The position numbers and the translations under genes were made by a program. Shown piece after piece: positions 9,145 through 17,456 of a stretch of DNA of 64,000 nucleotides. The notes below the pieces were generated by a model. It saw nothing but the letters and a program-made list of their open reading frames with translations, had not been told where the DNA came from and did no database searches. Source of the stretch: JABDMH01 sp965223165 (GTDB taxonomy: Bacteria > Bacteroidota > Bacteroidia > Chitinophagales > Saprospiraceae); assembly GCA_965223165.1 (NCBI GenBank), contig CBDCVQ010000020.1, positions 1 to 64,000 of the forward strand, read 5' to 3'. The number at the start of each line of letters is the position of its first letter. Positions within the stretch are counted from its first letter, which is position 1.

Positions 9145-9588
9145 ATGCAACCACTCGTCCGAACAAATGCGCAGATGCACACCAAATGGCGAAACATCTG
9201 TGTGGACTTCATGAAATATTATGAAGAGCACAAACTCGAGGAAATGCTAGGTTTGGCTCAAAGAGGGTCCACCATCGACTTTCTCCCGCTAGGTGAGGAG
9301 GGACAGGGCGAAATCTGGGAACTGGGCAGAACAATCTGGGCAGGTCTGTTTGAGTGCTTTCCCGACATCAGCAACACGGTACACAGTATCAGCTCAGATG
9401 AGGACGGGGTCACCTGTAAAGTCTCCATACGTGGAACTCAGGCCCAGGACTTCGCGGGTATCAAAAGCAAAGGTCTGTCGTTTGACAGTGAGCACATCTT
9501 TGTTTTTCAACTGGACCCAGCACACAAGATCCAGCACCTGCAAGTCACCTGGGACCATCATGACTTTGTCCGACAGCTAGGCGGCTAG
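9145..9588 (+). CDS. SnoaL/NTF2-like protein
   Basis: This 147-residue protein has the size and pattern of the NTF2 superfamily SnoaL-like fold: an N-terminal helix (KYYEEHKLEEMLGLAQRG), a central FECFPDISNTVHSISSDED segment and alternating strands ending ITHLQVTWDHHDF-like. These folds bind small hydrophobic ligands or catalyse ring closure or isomerisation; no catalytic role can be assigned. It is the first of three short genes downstream of the AraC regulator and is followed by a hairpin. Confidence 0.7.
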   Translation: MQPLVRTNAQMHTKWRNICVDFMKYYEEHKLEEMLGLAQRGSTIDFLPLGEEGQGEIWELGRTIWAGLFECFPDISNTVHSISSDEDGVTCKVSIRGTQAQDFAGIKSKGLSFDSEHIFVFQLDPAHKIQHLQVTWDHHDFVRQLGG

Positions 9589-9593
9589 TGCGA

Positions 9594-9612
9594 CTTGCCA
9601 AAACCTGGCAAG
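9594..9612. terminator. Intergenic hairpin between two SnoaL-like genes
   Basis: CTTGCCA, a 5-base loop, and TGGCAAG form a perfect 7-bp stem starting 6 bp after the upstream stop codon. Only a short T tract follows (ATTTTC), so it may be a weak terminator or an mRNA-stabilising stem. Confidence 0.45.
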
Positions 9613-9643
9613 CGCTCATTTTCTAACATAAACTACATCAACC

Positions 9644-10048
9644 ATGACATCTGCACGCGTTGCACAACTACATGCTATTGCCAAAACCTATGTAGAAGAT
9701 GGTCTCGGCAAAGGCAATTTTGACGCCATACCCTATCATGAAGAGGTGAGCCTACGAGCTCCTATCAACCCCGGCGGATCAGCCACGCCCATGGTCGGCA
9801 AGGAGACACTCCGCACGGGTTGGTGGGCACCCCTTCCGGATCTGGTGGCGAGCGTCACTTTTTTGGACGCCTACACCAATGCGCAAGGCAGCGCAGTCTG
9901 TGCAGAATTTTACTGTGACCTGGCGCAACCGCAGATCCGCCTGCGTATCATGGACAAATTTGAGATCGACGAGCATGGTCTGATCACCGCCCAGGAAAAC
10001 TTCTTCGACCCCCGTGACCTCACACACCCCGGCTGGCAATCCTCGTAA
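9644..10048 (+). CDS. SnoaL/NTF2-like protein
   Basis: This second small NTF2-like protein has 134 residues. The N-terminal helix region (AQLHAIAKTYVEDGLGKGNF) leads to LRAPINPGGSATPMVGKETL, a pattern seen in SnoaL-like proteins, and then to beta strands with YTNAQGSAVCAEFYCDLAQP. It is not close to the preceding gene in wording, so the pair is not a recent duplication. The function is unknown, and the location suggests the same regulon as its neighbours. Confidence 0.68.
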   Translation: MTSARVAQLHAIAKTYVEDGLGKGNFDAIPYHEEVSLRAPINPGGSATPMVGKETLRTGWWAPLPDLVASVTFLDAYTNAQGSAVCAEFYCDLAQPQIRLRIMDKFEIDEHGLITAQENFFDPRDLTHPGWQSS

Positions 10049-10075
10049 ACACTAAATCACCAAAATTGGAAGCTT

Positions 10076-10468
10076 ATGTCAATTGAGATCAAAACATCTG
10101 GAATACATCACCTGACTCTCCGCTCCAGTGACTACGAAAGAGCGAAGGCCTTCTACATCGATCAACTGGGTTTTAGCATCGCTCTGGAGAAACCCAATCT
10201 CTTTATCTTCTTTGCTGGCCAAACCGCCATCGCGGTCCGCGGTCCTGAAGCGCAGACACCTGAAGGAGATGTATTTGACCCGTTCAGGGTGGGCATGGAC
10301 CACGTTGCCCTGGCCTGCCAGGACCCGGAAGAATTAAAAAGGGTAGCCGACTCGCTCAAGGCCCTCAACATCGAAAACACCGGCATTAAGCAAGATCCCG
10401 TACTCGACAAACAATACATCGCTTTTAAAGACCCTGATCGCATCAGTTGGGAGTTCTATATGGCATAG
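10076..10468 (+). CDS. VOC-family (glyoxalase/bleomycin-resistance fold) protein
   Basis: This 130-residue vicinal-oxygen-chelate protein has two beta-alpha-beta-beta-beta modules. The first begins GIHHLTLRSSDYERAKAFY, with a metal-ligand His in the usual place; the second begins GMDHVALACQDPEELKRVA, and the C-terminal DPDRISWEFY supplies the usual Glu ligand. Substrates of the family range from methylglyoxal to aromatic diols and antibiotics and cannot be decided here. It ends the short run of genes after the AraC regulator. Confidence 0.85.
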   Translation: MSIEIKTSGIHHLTLRSSDYERAKAFYIDQLGFSIALEKPNLFIFFAGQTAIAVRGPEAQTPEGDVFDPFRVGMDHVALACQDPEELKRVADSLKALNIENTGIKQDPVLDKQYIAFKDPDRISWEFYMA

Positions 10469-10565
10469 CTGCGGTCGTAGCTCGACATGGGTCACCCCTT
10501 CATCGACAGGCCTGCCACCTCCATCATCGCTCGGTCAGTCGCTTCTCTAATCGCTTGAAGACGTC

Positions 10566-13487
10566 ATGAGGAAGATCGCCGTCATCATGTTTGCAGATAT
10601 CGATGGTTACACCGCGATCATGCATCGGGATGAACGGCAGGCTGTCCGCATACTACGTCGATTTCGAGAACGATTGATTTCCTTGGTTGGTCGTCAACAA
10701 GGTGAGATCATCCAGCACTACGGAGATGGGGCACTCTGCACCTTTAGTTCTGCCCTGGATGCGGTCACCTGCGCGGTACAGTTGCAGCGGGATCTGGGTG
10801 CAGGCGTCATAGTACCGCTCCGGATCGGGCTACATCTCGGCGAAGTACTTGTGCAGGACGGGATGGTGGTGGGCGATGCCGTCAATATCGCCTCTAGGAT
10901 AGAGTCCCTCGCGCTCCCCAATACCGTCCTGCTCTCAGAGAAAGTAAGGTCTGAACTAGACAATCACAGCGAGATCCGGACGGTGAGCCTGGGCAGTTTT
11001 CAATTTAAAAACGTAGAGTTGCCCATGCAGGTACATGCCATCGAAGCGCCAGGCATCTCCGTGCCCGATGACATCCGTCCCGATGCCAAGCTAGCGCGGG
11101 TCAGCCAGACGAAGGGCTTCCCGAAGTTCCCAGGTACCTTTGTCGGTCGAGAGGCACCCCTGCACGAATTGCAGCAGCTGTTGCTCAGGGACGACATAAG
11201 TATGATTACCATCCTGGGCGCCGGAGGCCTCGGAAAGACTCGGTTGGCAGTACAGGTAGGGCAACAAGCAGCCCCTCACTATGCTGATGGTGCTGTCTTC
11301 ATTGGTTTGGATGGGTTGACCGAACCATCACAGGTGGCTGGCACCATAGGCAAGGCACTGGGCTTAACCTCCACTGGACCCCAAGATTGGACGCAGCTCT
11401 TGACCGACCACCTTCGCAGCCGCCAACTCCTGCTCATCTTGGACAATTTCGAGCACCTGATACATGCAGGTGCGCTAGACACATTGCGATCCTTGGTCGA
11501 GCACTGTCCCAACGTGAAGCTCCTCGTCACGAGCAGGACCAGTCTGGCTCTACACTGCGAAACGGAGTACCAATTAGGTCCTCTCAACAAGCCTCCGAGC
11601 AATCAGGATGTGGATGGGGCCCGCAACAACGAGTCGATTGCCCTATTCGTCCAGAAGGCTAGCCAATTGAGGGCCGGCTTCCGCTTGAGTTCGTCCAATC
11701 TGCCGGCCATAGCCGACATCTGTCGCCAGCTAGATGGTGTACCCCTGGCGATCGAACTCGCCGCATCCAGAATTAAGTTGTACAAGCCGGCTCAGATCCT
11801 GGATGGACTCAAGGATCTCTTTCAAATGCTTGCCACCGGTCGATCTCAACACACCAGCCGCCACCAAACGATGTACGAAACCATTCGGTGGAGCTATGAT
11901 CTGTTGAGTGTAGAGGAACAGTCCGCTTTCAGGGCCTATGCCATCTTCCCCGTGAGCTTCACACTGGCCGCAGCCAAGGCCCTATTCCCCGACGCCTCCA
12001 CCGGTATCCTTGAGTCACTCCTCGACAAAAGCCTGATCACCATTTTCGACTCGGGAGCGGCCACTCGCAGATTTAGGATGCTACGGGTCATTCGAGAATT
12101 CGGATATGAATTGCTGCGAGCGCATCCGAAAGAATATCAACGCGCAACGGACAGATATGTACGGTTTTTTCAGCTCTTTTTGAAAGAGCACCCTAGGTCG
12201 CGGCTGGGCAGTGCGAGTAGCCGGTGGCTTGAAGCAATCGGTGCGGAGATTGAGCATCTGCGCTTGGCAGCTCACATGCTGGCCGACGTTGGTGCTCCGC
12301 AGGATTTTCAGCCATTTGTCTTGCAGTTCTGGCGGTTTTTTCTCCACCGGGGCCTCCTGCAAGAGGGCTTTGCCCTTATCCGTACCGCCCTGGAGCTCAA
12401 AACGAGTCGAGCCGATGAGACCCAGGCGGATCTGTTGATTGCGGCAGGCACATTCGCGCAGAACCTGGGAGCATACGATGACGCCAAAACCTACTTTTCG
12501 CAAGCCCTTCCCGTCTATATTAGCCAAGGTCTGCATAACAAGACCTGCCTGGCCCTTAACCTTCTGTCATGGATAGGTTATCGACTGGGGCATTACCCCC
12601 GAAGTATCTCCTACGGTACGGATGCACTGAATCTTGCCACGAAATATGACTATCGCAGTCATGTGGCACGAGCCCTAAATAATCTCGCCTGGGTAGCCCT
12701 ATTTCGCGGCCACTTGAATAAAACGGAACAATATCTACAGGAGGTCCTGGATATTCATCGGAGATCCCAAAACGAAAGGGGTATGGCTTTCGCTCAAACC
12801 ATCCTGGCATGGATAGCCTGTGATAGATGGCGCCTGCAAAAGGCAGAATCCATGTGCCTGCAGGCGCTGGCCACGTTTGAAGAGCTCAAAGACCGCCAAC
12901 TGGCCACTTTTACGAAGGCGATCCTGGCAAATGCCTACCTGCTTCAGGGCCGTAGGATGGAATCAAGGGAACTACTGGTCCAAGCCGTCTTGCCAGCATT
13001 TGAATCCATCGGTGATTCTTGGGGACAAGGCTTCGCTCACCGCTTGCTCGCCGAGCTCGAAAGCGAGGAGAATTCGAGCATCCAGCACGGCAGCCACTTG
13101 CAGGCGGCTTTTGATATCTACCAGCGCATTGGAGACCTGTGGGGCATCGCCAAGTGCTATTGTGTGATGGCACGGTCGGATTTGTCTAGGAGAACCGGAA
13201 CACATGGCAGAGAGTACCTGAGGCAAGCAAAGGCCCTGGCGCTGGATATGGAGGCACCCAGACTCCTGGCAGAGATTCTCTCGTTGACGGCAAGTTATCA
13301 CTTCGCCGATCAGGCATGGCAAACCAGTGCAGACACCTATTTGGAGGCCATGAGGGAGGCCCGGGCAGGCGATATCGCCCTATATCAAAAGATACGAAGA
13401 GATCATGCCAGCGAAATCGATCATCTGCGCAGTTTGAACCATGTCACCTTTGCGCTTGCGTCCATCCTTGACCCTAGCGACTCCTAG
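10566..13487 (+). CDS. Class III adenylate/guanylate cyclase - STAND ATPase - TPR protein
   Basis: This 973-residue three-part signalling protein begins with a class III cyclase domain (residues 1-165). Both metal-binding aspartates are present (Asp11 in FADIDGYTAI, Asp54 in HYGDGALCTF), as is the Asn-Arg pair in VGDAVNIASRIESLA (107 and 111), so the domain may be catalytic. A STAND/NB-ARC-type ATPase follows, with Walker A GAGGLGKTRL at 218-227 and Walker B LLLILDNFEHL at 288-298; GVPLAIELAASRIKL is the typical GxP region. The C-terminal half (about 560-970) is built of TPR-like helical repeats. The architecture is known in Actinobacteria, Chloroflexi and some Bacteroidota and is thought to link ligand sensing to cyclic-nucleotide output. 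A degraded copy of the cyclase start occurs at 35119. Confidence 0.9.
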   Translation: MRKIAVIMFADIDGYTAIMHRDERQAVRILRRFRERLISLVGRQQGEIIQHYGDGALCTFSSALDAVTCAVQLQRDLGAGVIVPLRIGLHLGEVLVQDGMVVGDAVNIASRIESLALPNTVLLSEKVRSELDNHSEIRTVSLGSFQFKNVELPMQVHAIEAPGISVPDDIRPDAKLARVSQTKGFPKFPGTFVGREAPLHELQQLLLRDDISMITILGAGGLGKTRLAVQVGQQAAPHYADGAVFIGLDGLTEPSQVAGTIGKALGLTSTGPQDWTQLLTDHLRSRQLLLILDNFEHLIHAGALDTLRSLVEHCPNVKLLVTSRTSLALHCETEYQLGPLNKPPSNQDVDGARNNESIALFVQKASQLRAGFRLSSSNLPAIADICRQLDGVPLAIELAASRIKLYKPAQILDGLKDLFQMLATGRSQHTSRHQTMYETIRWSYDLLSVEEQSAFRAYAIFPVSFTLAAAKALFPDASTGILESLLDKSLITIFDSGAATRRFRMLRVIREFGYELLRAHPKEYQRATDRYVRFFQLFLKEHPRSRLGSASSRWLEAIGAEIEHLRLAAHMLADVGAPQDFQPFVLQFWRFFLHRGLLQEGFALIRTALELKTSRADETQADLLIAAGTFAQNLGAYDDAKTYFSQALPVYISQGLHNKTCLALNLLSWIGYRLGHYPRSISYGTDALNLATKYDYRSHVARALNNLAWVALFRGHLNKTEQYLQEVLDIHRRSQNERGMAFAQTILAWIACDRWRLQKAESMCLQALATFEELKDRQLATFTKAILANAYLLQGRRMESRELLVQAVLPAFESIGDSWGQGFAHRLLAELESEENSSIQHGSHLQAAFDIYQRIGDLWGIAKCYCVMARSDLSRRTGTHGREYLRQAKALALDMEAPRLLAEILSLTASYHFADQAWQTSADTYLEAMREARAGDIALYQKIRRDHASEIDHLRSLNHVTFALASILDPSDS

Positions 13488-13501
13488 ACCGGACTGCTCC
13501 C

Positions 13502-13667
13502 CTAGTAGAGCTTCGCATTAAATCTTGTGGTTAATTCTAATGTCTTTGGTCCGCATACTTCGTTGCAAAGCCTCGCCATAGCTACGGCTATGTCTGTGTT
13601 TCGCGCCTCGTCTGCGAACAAGATCCTATTAGAATTATTCAACATATCTAATGTGAAACTCTACTAG
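13502..13667. repeat. MITE-like long imperfect palindrome
   Basis: The whole 166 bp folds on itself. The left end CTAGTAGAGCTTCGCATTA pairs with the right end read on the other strand, CTAGTAGAGTTTCACATTA, and TAATTCTAAT lies at the same distance from each end. The centre is CATAGC-TACG-GCTATG. It has no coding potential and fills most of the 13488-13782 gap. A much shorter relative with similar ends lies at 42036-42075, suggesting a dispersed family. Confidence 0.75.
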
Positions 13668-13782
13668 CCACCACATTTTACTGATAAATAATTTATTACA
13701 TATATGATGAAATATTAATGTATTTTGTGCTGCTGGCGATATAAAATTAGATTGTACCTTCGCCAACTGAAAATGAACTAGC

Positions 13783-15273
13783 ATGACATTTGAGCAGACA
13801 GGACTGATAGATCCTTTATTGAGGGCTATCAGCGAGGAGGGCTACCACACTCCCACACCCATCCAGAAGCAGACCATTCCTAAAATACTTTCGCGCAAAG
13901 ACATTCTGGGTTGTGCGCAGACGGGCACCGGCAAGACCGCTGCATTTGCGTTGCCGATTCTGCAGATGATCCAGCAGAAAGACATTCCGGGCCAAGACAA
14001 GCCCGTGCTGCGATCTCTGATCATTACCCCCACGAGAGAACTGGCTATACAGATCAATGAAAGTTTTGCCACCTACGGCAAGTACACCGACATCAAGCAT
14101 GCGGTCATCTTCGGAGGAGTCAACCAAGCTCAACAGGTCGAGCAACTGGCCAAAGGAGTGAATATTCTGGTGGCTACCCCCGGTCGACTGCTAGATCTAA
14201 TGCAACAGGGGTATATATCGCTGGCGGATATTCGCCTATTTGTATTGGACGAGGCCGATCGTATGTTGGATATGGGCTTTATCCATGATGTGCGAAAGGT
14301 CATCGCAGAGTTGCCAAAGAAACGGCAGTCTCTCTTCTTCTCGGCCACCATGCCGACCAACGTGCGAAAACTGGCGAATACCATATTGACCCAACCAGCC
14401 GAAGTATCGGTCACCCCGGTGTCCTCGACCGCCGACACGGTGGAGCAGCAACTCTATTACACCAACAAGCGAGATAAACAGCGACTACTGATCCATATCC
14501 TGAAGAGTCAGCAGATAGATCATGCGCTGATCTTTGCTCGGACGAAGCACGGATCAGATCGACTATCGAAGACGCTGAACAAAAATGGCATCCAGGCAGC
14601 CTCCATCCATGGCGACAAGGCGCAAAACACCCGGCAGAAAGCGCTGGGTCGCTTCAAGGACCGGTCGATCAAAGTACTGGTCGCCACCGACATCGCCTCC
14701 CGGGGTATCGATATAGACAAGTTGACACATGTCATCAACTACGAAATCCCCAATGAACCGGAGATCTACGTCCATCGTATCGGACGCTCCGGACGGGCCG
14801 GTGAGGAGGGGCTCGCGATATCCCTCTGTGAGCCGGAGGAGAATGCCTATGTCACGGACATTCAGAAGTTGATTAAGAAAAATATCCCGGTGGTGCAGGA
14901 CCATCCCTTTCCGCAGACCGACAAACCGATGACCCCCGAGGAGAAAAAGGAATGGCTGAAAGAGAAGGCGGAGCGACGCAGGGAATTCTTTGAAAATCGA
15001 CGCCAAAAGAAAAAAGAGAAAAACAAATCCAACGGACAACGAACGCCCGCCAAATCAAAACCCAAGCGAAAACCCAAGCCACAAACGGCACAGCAGCGAT
15101 CCAAGCCTAAGCAGGAGGACTCACCAAAGTCAACGCAGCGAGCTCAGTCCAAAAAGCAGTCTGCCAATGGCCGCAAGAAGAACAAGCCTAAGGTCAAGGC
15201 GGGTCCTAATAGCACCCGATACGCTACCATGCCTGATGCCATCAAGAAGAAACTGATGTGGCCCCTGGATTGA
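13783..15273 (+). CDS. rhlE: DEAD-box RNA helicase, RhlE type
   Basis: This 496-residue ATP-dependent RNA helicase has all core motifs in order: Q motif YHTPTPIQKQTIP, Walker A AQTGTGKTAAF, PTRELAIQI, TPGRLLDL, VLDEADRMLDMGF, SAT, then DIASRGIDID and HRIGRSGRAGEEG in the second RecA domain. From about residue 385 a lysine- and arginine-rich, low-complexity tail (KKKEKNKSN, KPKRKPKPQ and similar) provides non-specific RNA binding. RhlE proteins act in ribosome assembly, RNA decay and cold adaptation. The gene is preceded by an AT-rich stretch after the palindromic element and is followed directly by a short-period satellite. Confidence 0.95.
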   Translation: MTFEQTGLIDPLLRAISEEGYHTPTPIQKQTIPKILSRKDILGCAQTGTGKTAAFALPILQMIQQKDIPGQDKPVLRSLIITPTRELAIQINESFATYGKYTDIKHAVIFGGVNQAQQVEQLAKGVNILVATPGRLLDLMQQGYISLADIRLFVLDEADRMLDMGFIHDVRKVIAELPKKRQSLFFSATMPTNVRKLANTILTQPAEVSVTPVSSTADTVEQQLYYTNKRDKQRLLIHILKSQQIDHALIFARTKHGSDRLSKTLNKNGIQAASIHGDKAQNTRQKALGRFKDRSIKVLVATDIASRGIDIDKLTHVINYEIPNEPEIYVHRIGRSGRAGEEGLAISLCEPEENAYVTDIQKLIKKNIPVVQDHPFPQTDKPMTPEEKKEWLKEKAERRREFFENRRQKKKEKNKSNGQRTPAKSKPKRKPKPQTAQQRSKPKQEDSPKSTQRAQSKKQSANGRKKNKPKVKAGPNSTRYATMPDAIKKKLMWPLD

Positions 15274-15390
15274 GTGAGCTGGAGTGAGCTGGAGTTCTGA
15301 GTGAGCTTGAGTGAGCTTGAGTTCTGAGTGACTAGAGTGACCTAAAGTGCCTAGGAGTGAGCTTGAGTTTGCACGAGCTCGCGTGAGTGT
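15274..15390. repeat. Short-period satellite after the helicase gene (GAGTGAGCTT type)
   Basis: Imperfect tandem copies of a 10-bp unit (GAGTGAGCTG, then TGAGTGAGCT) mixed with GAGTTCTGAGT blocks run from the helicase stop codon to the end of the group II intron. The array is non-coding and decays towards the intron. Confidence 0.75.
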
Positions 15391-15435
15391 GGATATGGTC
15401 CGGGTAGAGCGGATCGTTACCTCCCCGCTCCCCCA

Positions 15436-15471
15436 CAGATCCGTACGAGCGGATTTCCCGCATACGGTTCC
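15436..15471 (-). ncRNA. Group II intron domain V
   Basis: Read on the minus strand, the hairpin has a CCGTA/TACGG lower stem, a GCGG-GAAA-TCCGC upper stem with a GAAA tetraloop and the usual bulge. The position of the catalytic AGC triad reads AAC, opposite A, whereas canonical domain V has G opposite U. Domain VI follows immediately, at about 15400-15435. Confidence 0.8.
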
Positions 15472-15473
15472 TC

Positions 15474-16757
15474 CTACAAGGGCTTCGCTAAAGGATAGCG
15501 GTGATACACTTTGGGTCTGAGTAAGGGCTGCCACTCCTTGATGAGTTGGTTATACCTCGTCCAGTTCCAGGATCGTTTCCCGCCTCTTCTGTTTATCCAC
15601 TTGAATAGTAGGCGCTTCACTCCTTCGAAGTACCTGACTATACCCCGGCTGTTAAAGGTAATCCCATAGTAATTGTAGTAGCCTCTTAACTTACGGTTCA
15701 GATCCTCGATTAACTGGCCAATGGGCCGGTGTCGATGCTGCCGTATCCACTGACTCACTTTATGTAAGGACTGGGTCAGCTTATGGCTGCTGGTCTTGCG
15801 CTTCAGAACAGGGTTGCCTCTTTTGCTTTTGCCCAGATAATGGGTAAAGCCCAAAAAGTCAAAACTCCGCGCTCCGCGCTTTCCACTCCCCAGATCGATC
15901 AGGCGGGTCTTGTCCTCATGGAGGCTCAATCCATACTTGCCCAAACGTTTCGGTAGTACGGCCAGCACCCGCTCCGCATCCGCTTGGTCGCTAAAACACA
16001 TCACAAAGTCATCCGCATAACGGATCAAACTGCTTCTGCCCCTTAGCCGACCTTGCACTTGCTCACTAAACCACTCGTCCAGTACATAATGCAGATAGAT
16101 ATTGCCCAACAACGGGGAGATGATGCCCCCTTGTGGGGTACCCTCTTTCGGGTAGTGCACCTGCCCATCCTCTAGTATCCCCGCTTTCAGCCACTTATCT
16201 ATCTGTCTGCGTATCACTCCATCTTTTATCCGGCGATCCAGAAACCCCCGTAACTGCTGGTGGTTTATACTGCCGAAGTAATTGCGTAGGTCTGCGTCTA
16301 TGATATAGCGCTTGCCTTCATAACTTACTTCCTTGTACAAGGCCTCCAACGCCTGATGCGCTGACTTCCCTGGCCTGAACCCGTACGAATAGCTATAGAA
16401 CTCCTGTTCATACACCGGCGTCAAAACTCTAGTCACTGCGCTTTGCAGGACCTTGTCCTCCACCGTCGGTAGCCCTAACGGCCGCTGACCATGCCCCTTC
16501 GGTATATACGCTCGGCGTATATGGGGAGCACGGTAGCTACCACCCTTGAAGGCCGTATGCAGGGTCTCTATGCTCTGCTCATAGTGCTCCGCATAATCCG
16601 CCCAACTCTGGCCGTCCACTCCGCTGGCACCCTTTTTATTCAGGCCCAGAAAGCTTTCTGCCAAAAAGCCTGGCGTGATATAGCTGTGCAGGTTCGTCAG
16701 CGCTCCAGACGGATGTTCCCGTGATCTGGTCGCTATCTGCATCTCTACTGTTGACAT
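15474..16757 (-). CDS. ltrA: Group II intron reverse transcriptase/maturase
   Basis: This 427-residue intron-encoded protein promotes splicing and retrohoming of its host intron. Reverse transcriptase motifs are intact: VDGQSW region, RPLGLPTVEDKVLQ, IIDADLRNYF (catalytic Asp155), the GTPQGGIISPLLGNIYL block (206-222) and YADD (247-250). The maturase X domain follows, with LRGYYNYYGI near residue 360. The protein ends shortly after the group-II-typical C-terminal helix; no HNH endonuclease domain is present, so mobility would depend on nicked or replicating DNA targets. GTPQGG and YADD exclude a diversity-generating retroelement. The start at 16757 is an ATG preceded by a purine-rich stretch. 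Confidence 0.93.
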   Translation of the reverse strand: MSTVEMQIATRSREHPSGALTNLHSYITPGFLAESFLGLNKKGASGVDGQSWADYAEHYEQSIETLHTAFKGGSYRAPHIRRAYIPKGHGQRPLGLPTVEDKVLQSAVTRVLTPVYEQEFYSYSYGFRPGKSAHQALEALYKEVSYEGKRYIIDADLRNYFGSINHQQLRGFLDRRIKDGVIRRQIDKWLKAGILEDGQVHYPKEGTPQGGIISPLLGNIYLHYVLDEWFSEQVQGRLRGRSSLIRYADDFVMCFSDQADAERVLAVLPKRLGKYGLSLHEDKTRLIDLGSGKRGARSFDFLGFTHYLGKSKRGNPVLKRKTSSHKLTQSLHKVSQWIRQHRHRPIGQLIEDLNRKLRGYYNYYGITFNSRGIVRYFEGVKRLLFKWINRRGGKRSWNWTRYNQLIKEWQPLLRPKVYHRYPLAKPL

Positions 16758-17374
16758 CCTTCTCTTGTCTCTGGTACTCGTAATGTTTCCAATATGCAGA
16801 CCCCTTGTAAGGTATCCCCCTTCCCTAATCCGTGGCTCTCGTGGAGTCGATTTCCCACTTTTCTAACGGTACTATGAGGATACTAAGACTGCCTCCGTCC
16901 TTCTCCGCGCCTTCGGTCTCCCTCGGCTACGCATACCTCCACCTTGATGCCTTTTCTGCTCGCTTCCGCGGTGGCATCATCGACCACGGTCGCTCGGATG
17001 TTTGCGGTCAGGTCATCCATGCCCGTACTCGTGAAGGAGACGGTAGGCTCTCCCATGTTCCCATGGTTCCCTGCTGACTCTGAACTGTTTCTCAACCCCG
17101 GCCGATTCGCCACCACTCGTCTGTAACGTGGCTTTGATCTCGCCCCAACCGTGAACATAGTTAAGGCATCAGCATTTCGTTCTCTTTCGAGGCTATCTAC
17201 CAGTCCTTCATCAGTCGCTGTCTACGCTTCGTGCCAACATCTCTATTGACTACGCAAGACTCGCTTCCGGCGGTTGACTACTCCTTACCGAACGGGACTC
17301 CCACCCGTAGGGACATTCTTTGATCGGATACTTTTATCCTTATCAACTCCATGGATTTTGCATGGCGCAAGATC

Positions 17375-17453
17375 ACTCAAAACTCCCCAACTCTGAACTC
17401 CCTAACTCAGAACTCTGAACTCTGAACTCTGAACTCCCTAACTCAAAACTCCC
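17375..17453. repeat. Heptanucleotide satellite (GAACTCT / AACTCCC type)
   Basis: About eleven 7-bp words stay in phase, centred on three perfect GAACTCT units and flanked by AACTCCC, TAACTCA and AAAACTC variants. It lies at the 3' end of the T9SS gene that stops at 17457 and abuts the intron's 5' end. Confidence 0.85.
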
Positions 17454-17456
17454 CCC

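Larger units (their letters stand above)
15398..17376 (-). mobile_element. Group II intron with intron-encoded protein (ends approximate)
   Basis: On the minus strand the element runs from about 17376 (GTGATCTTGCGCC; a loose match to the GUGYG start) to about 15398 (ending CCCGGAC). It contains a maturase-type reverse transcriptase gene at 15474-16757, a conserved leader of about 620 bp upstream of it, a domain V hairpin at 15436-15471 and a domain VI stem with a bulged A eight bases from the proposed 3' end. The element lies between two short-period satellites and interrupts no recognisable gene. The 3' end is fairly secure; the 5' end is uncertain by tens of bases. Confidence 0.8.

Noticed and set aside
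15474..16757. Diversity-generating retroelement or retron reverse transcriptase
   Set aside because: GTPQGG, YADD, a maturase X domain and an adjacent domain V fit a group II intron; no template/variable repeat pair was noticed.
16832..17158. Small frames in the intron leader
   Set aside because: They lie in the structured intron 5' region and overlap each other on both strands.
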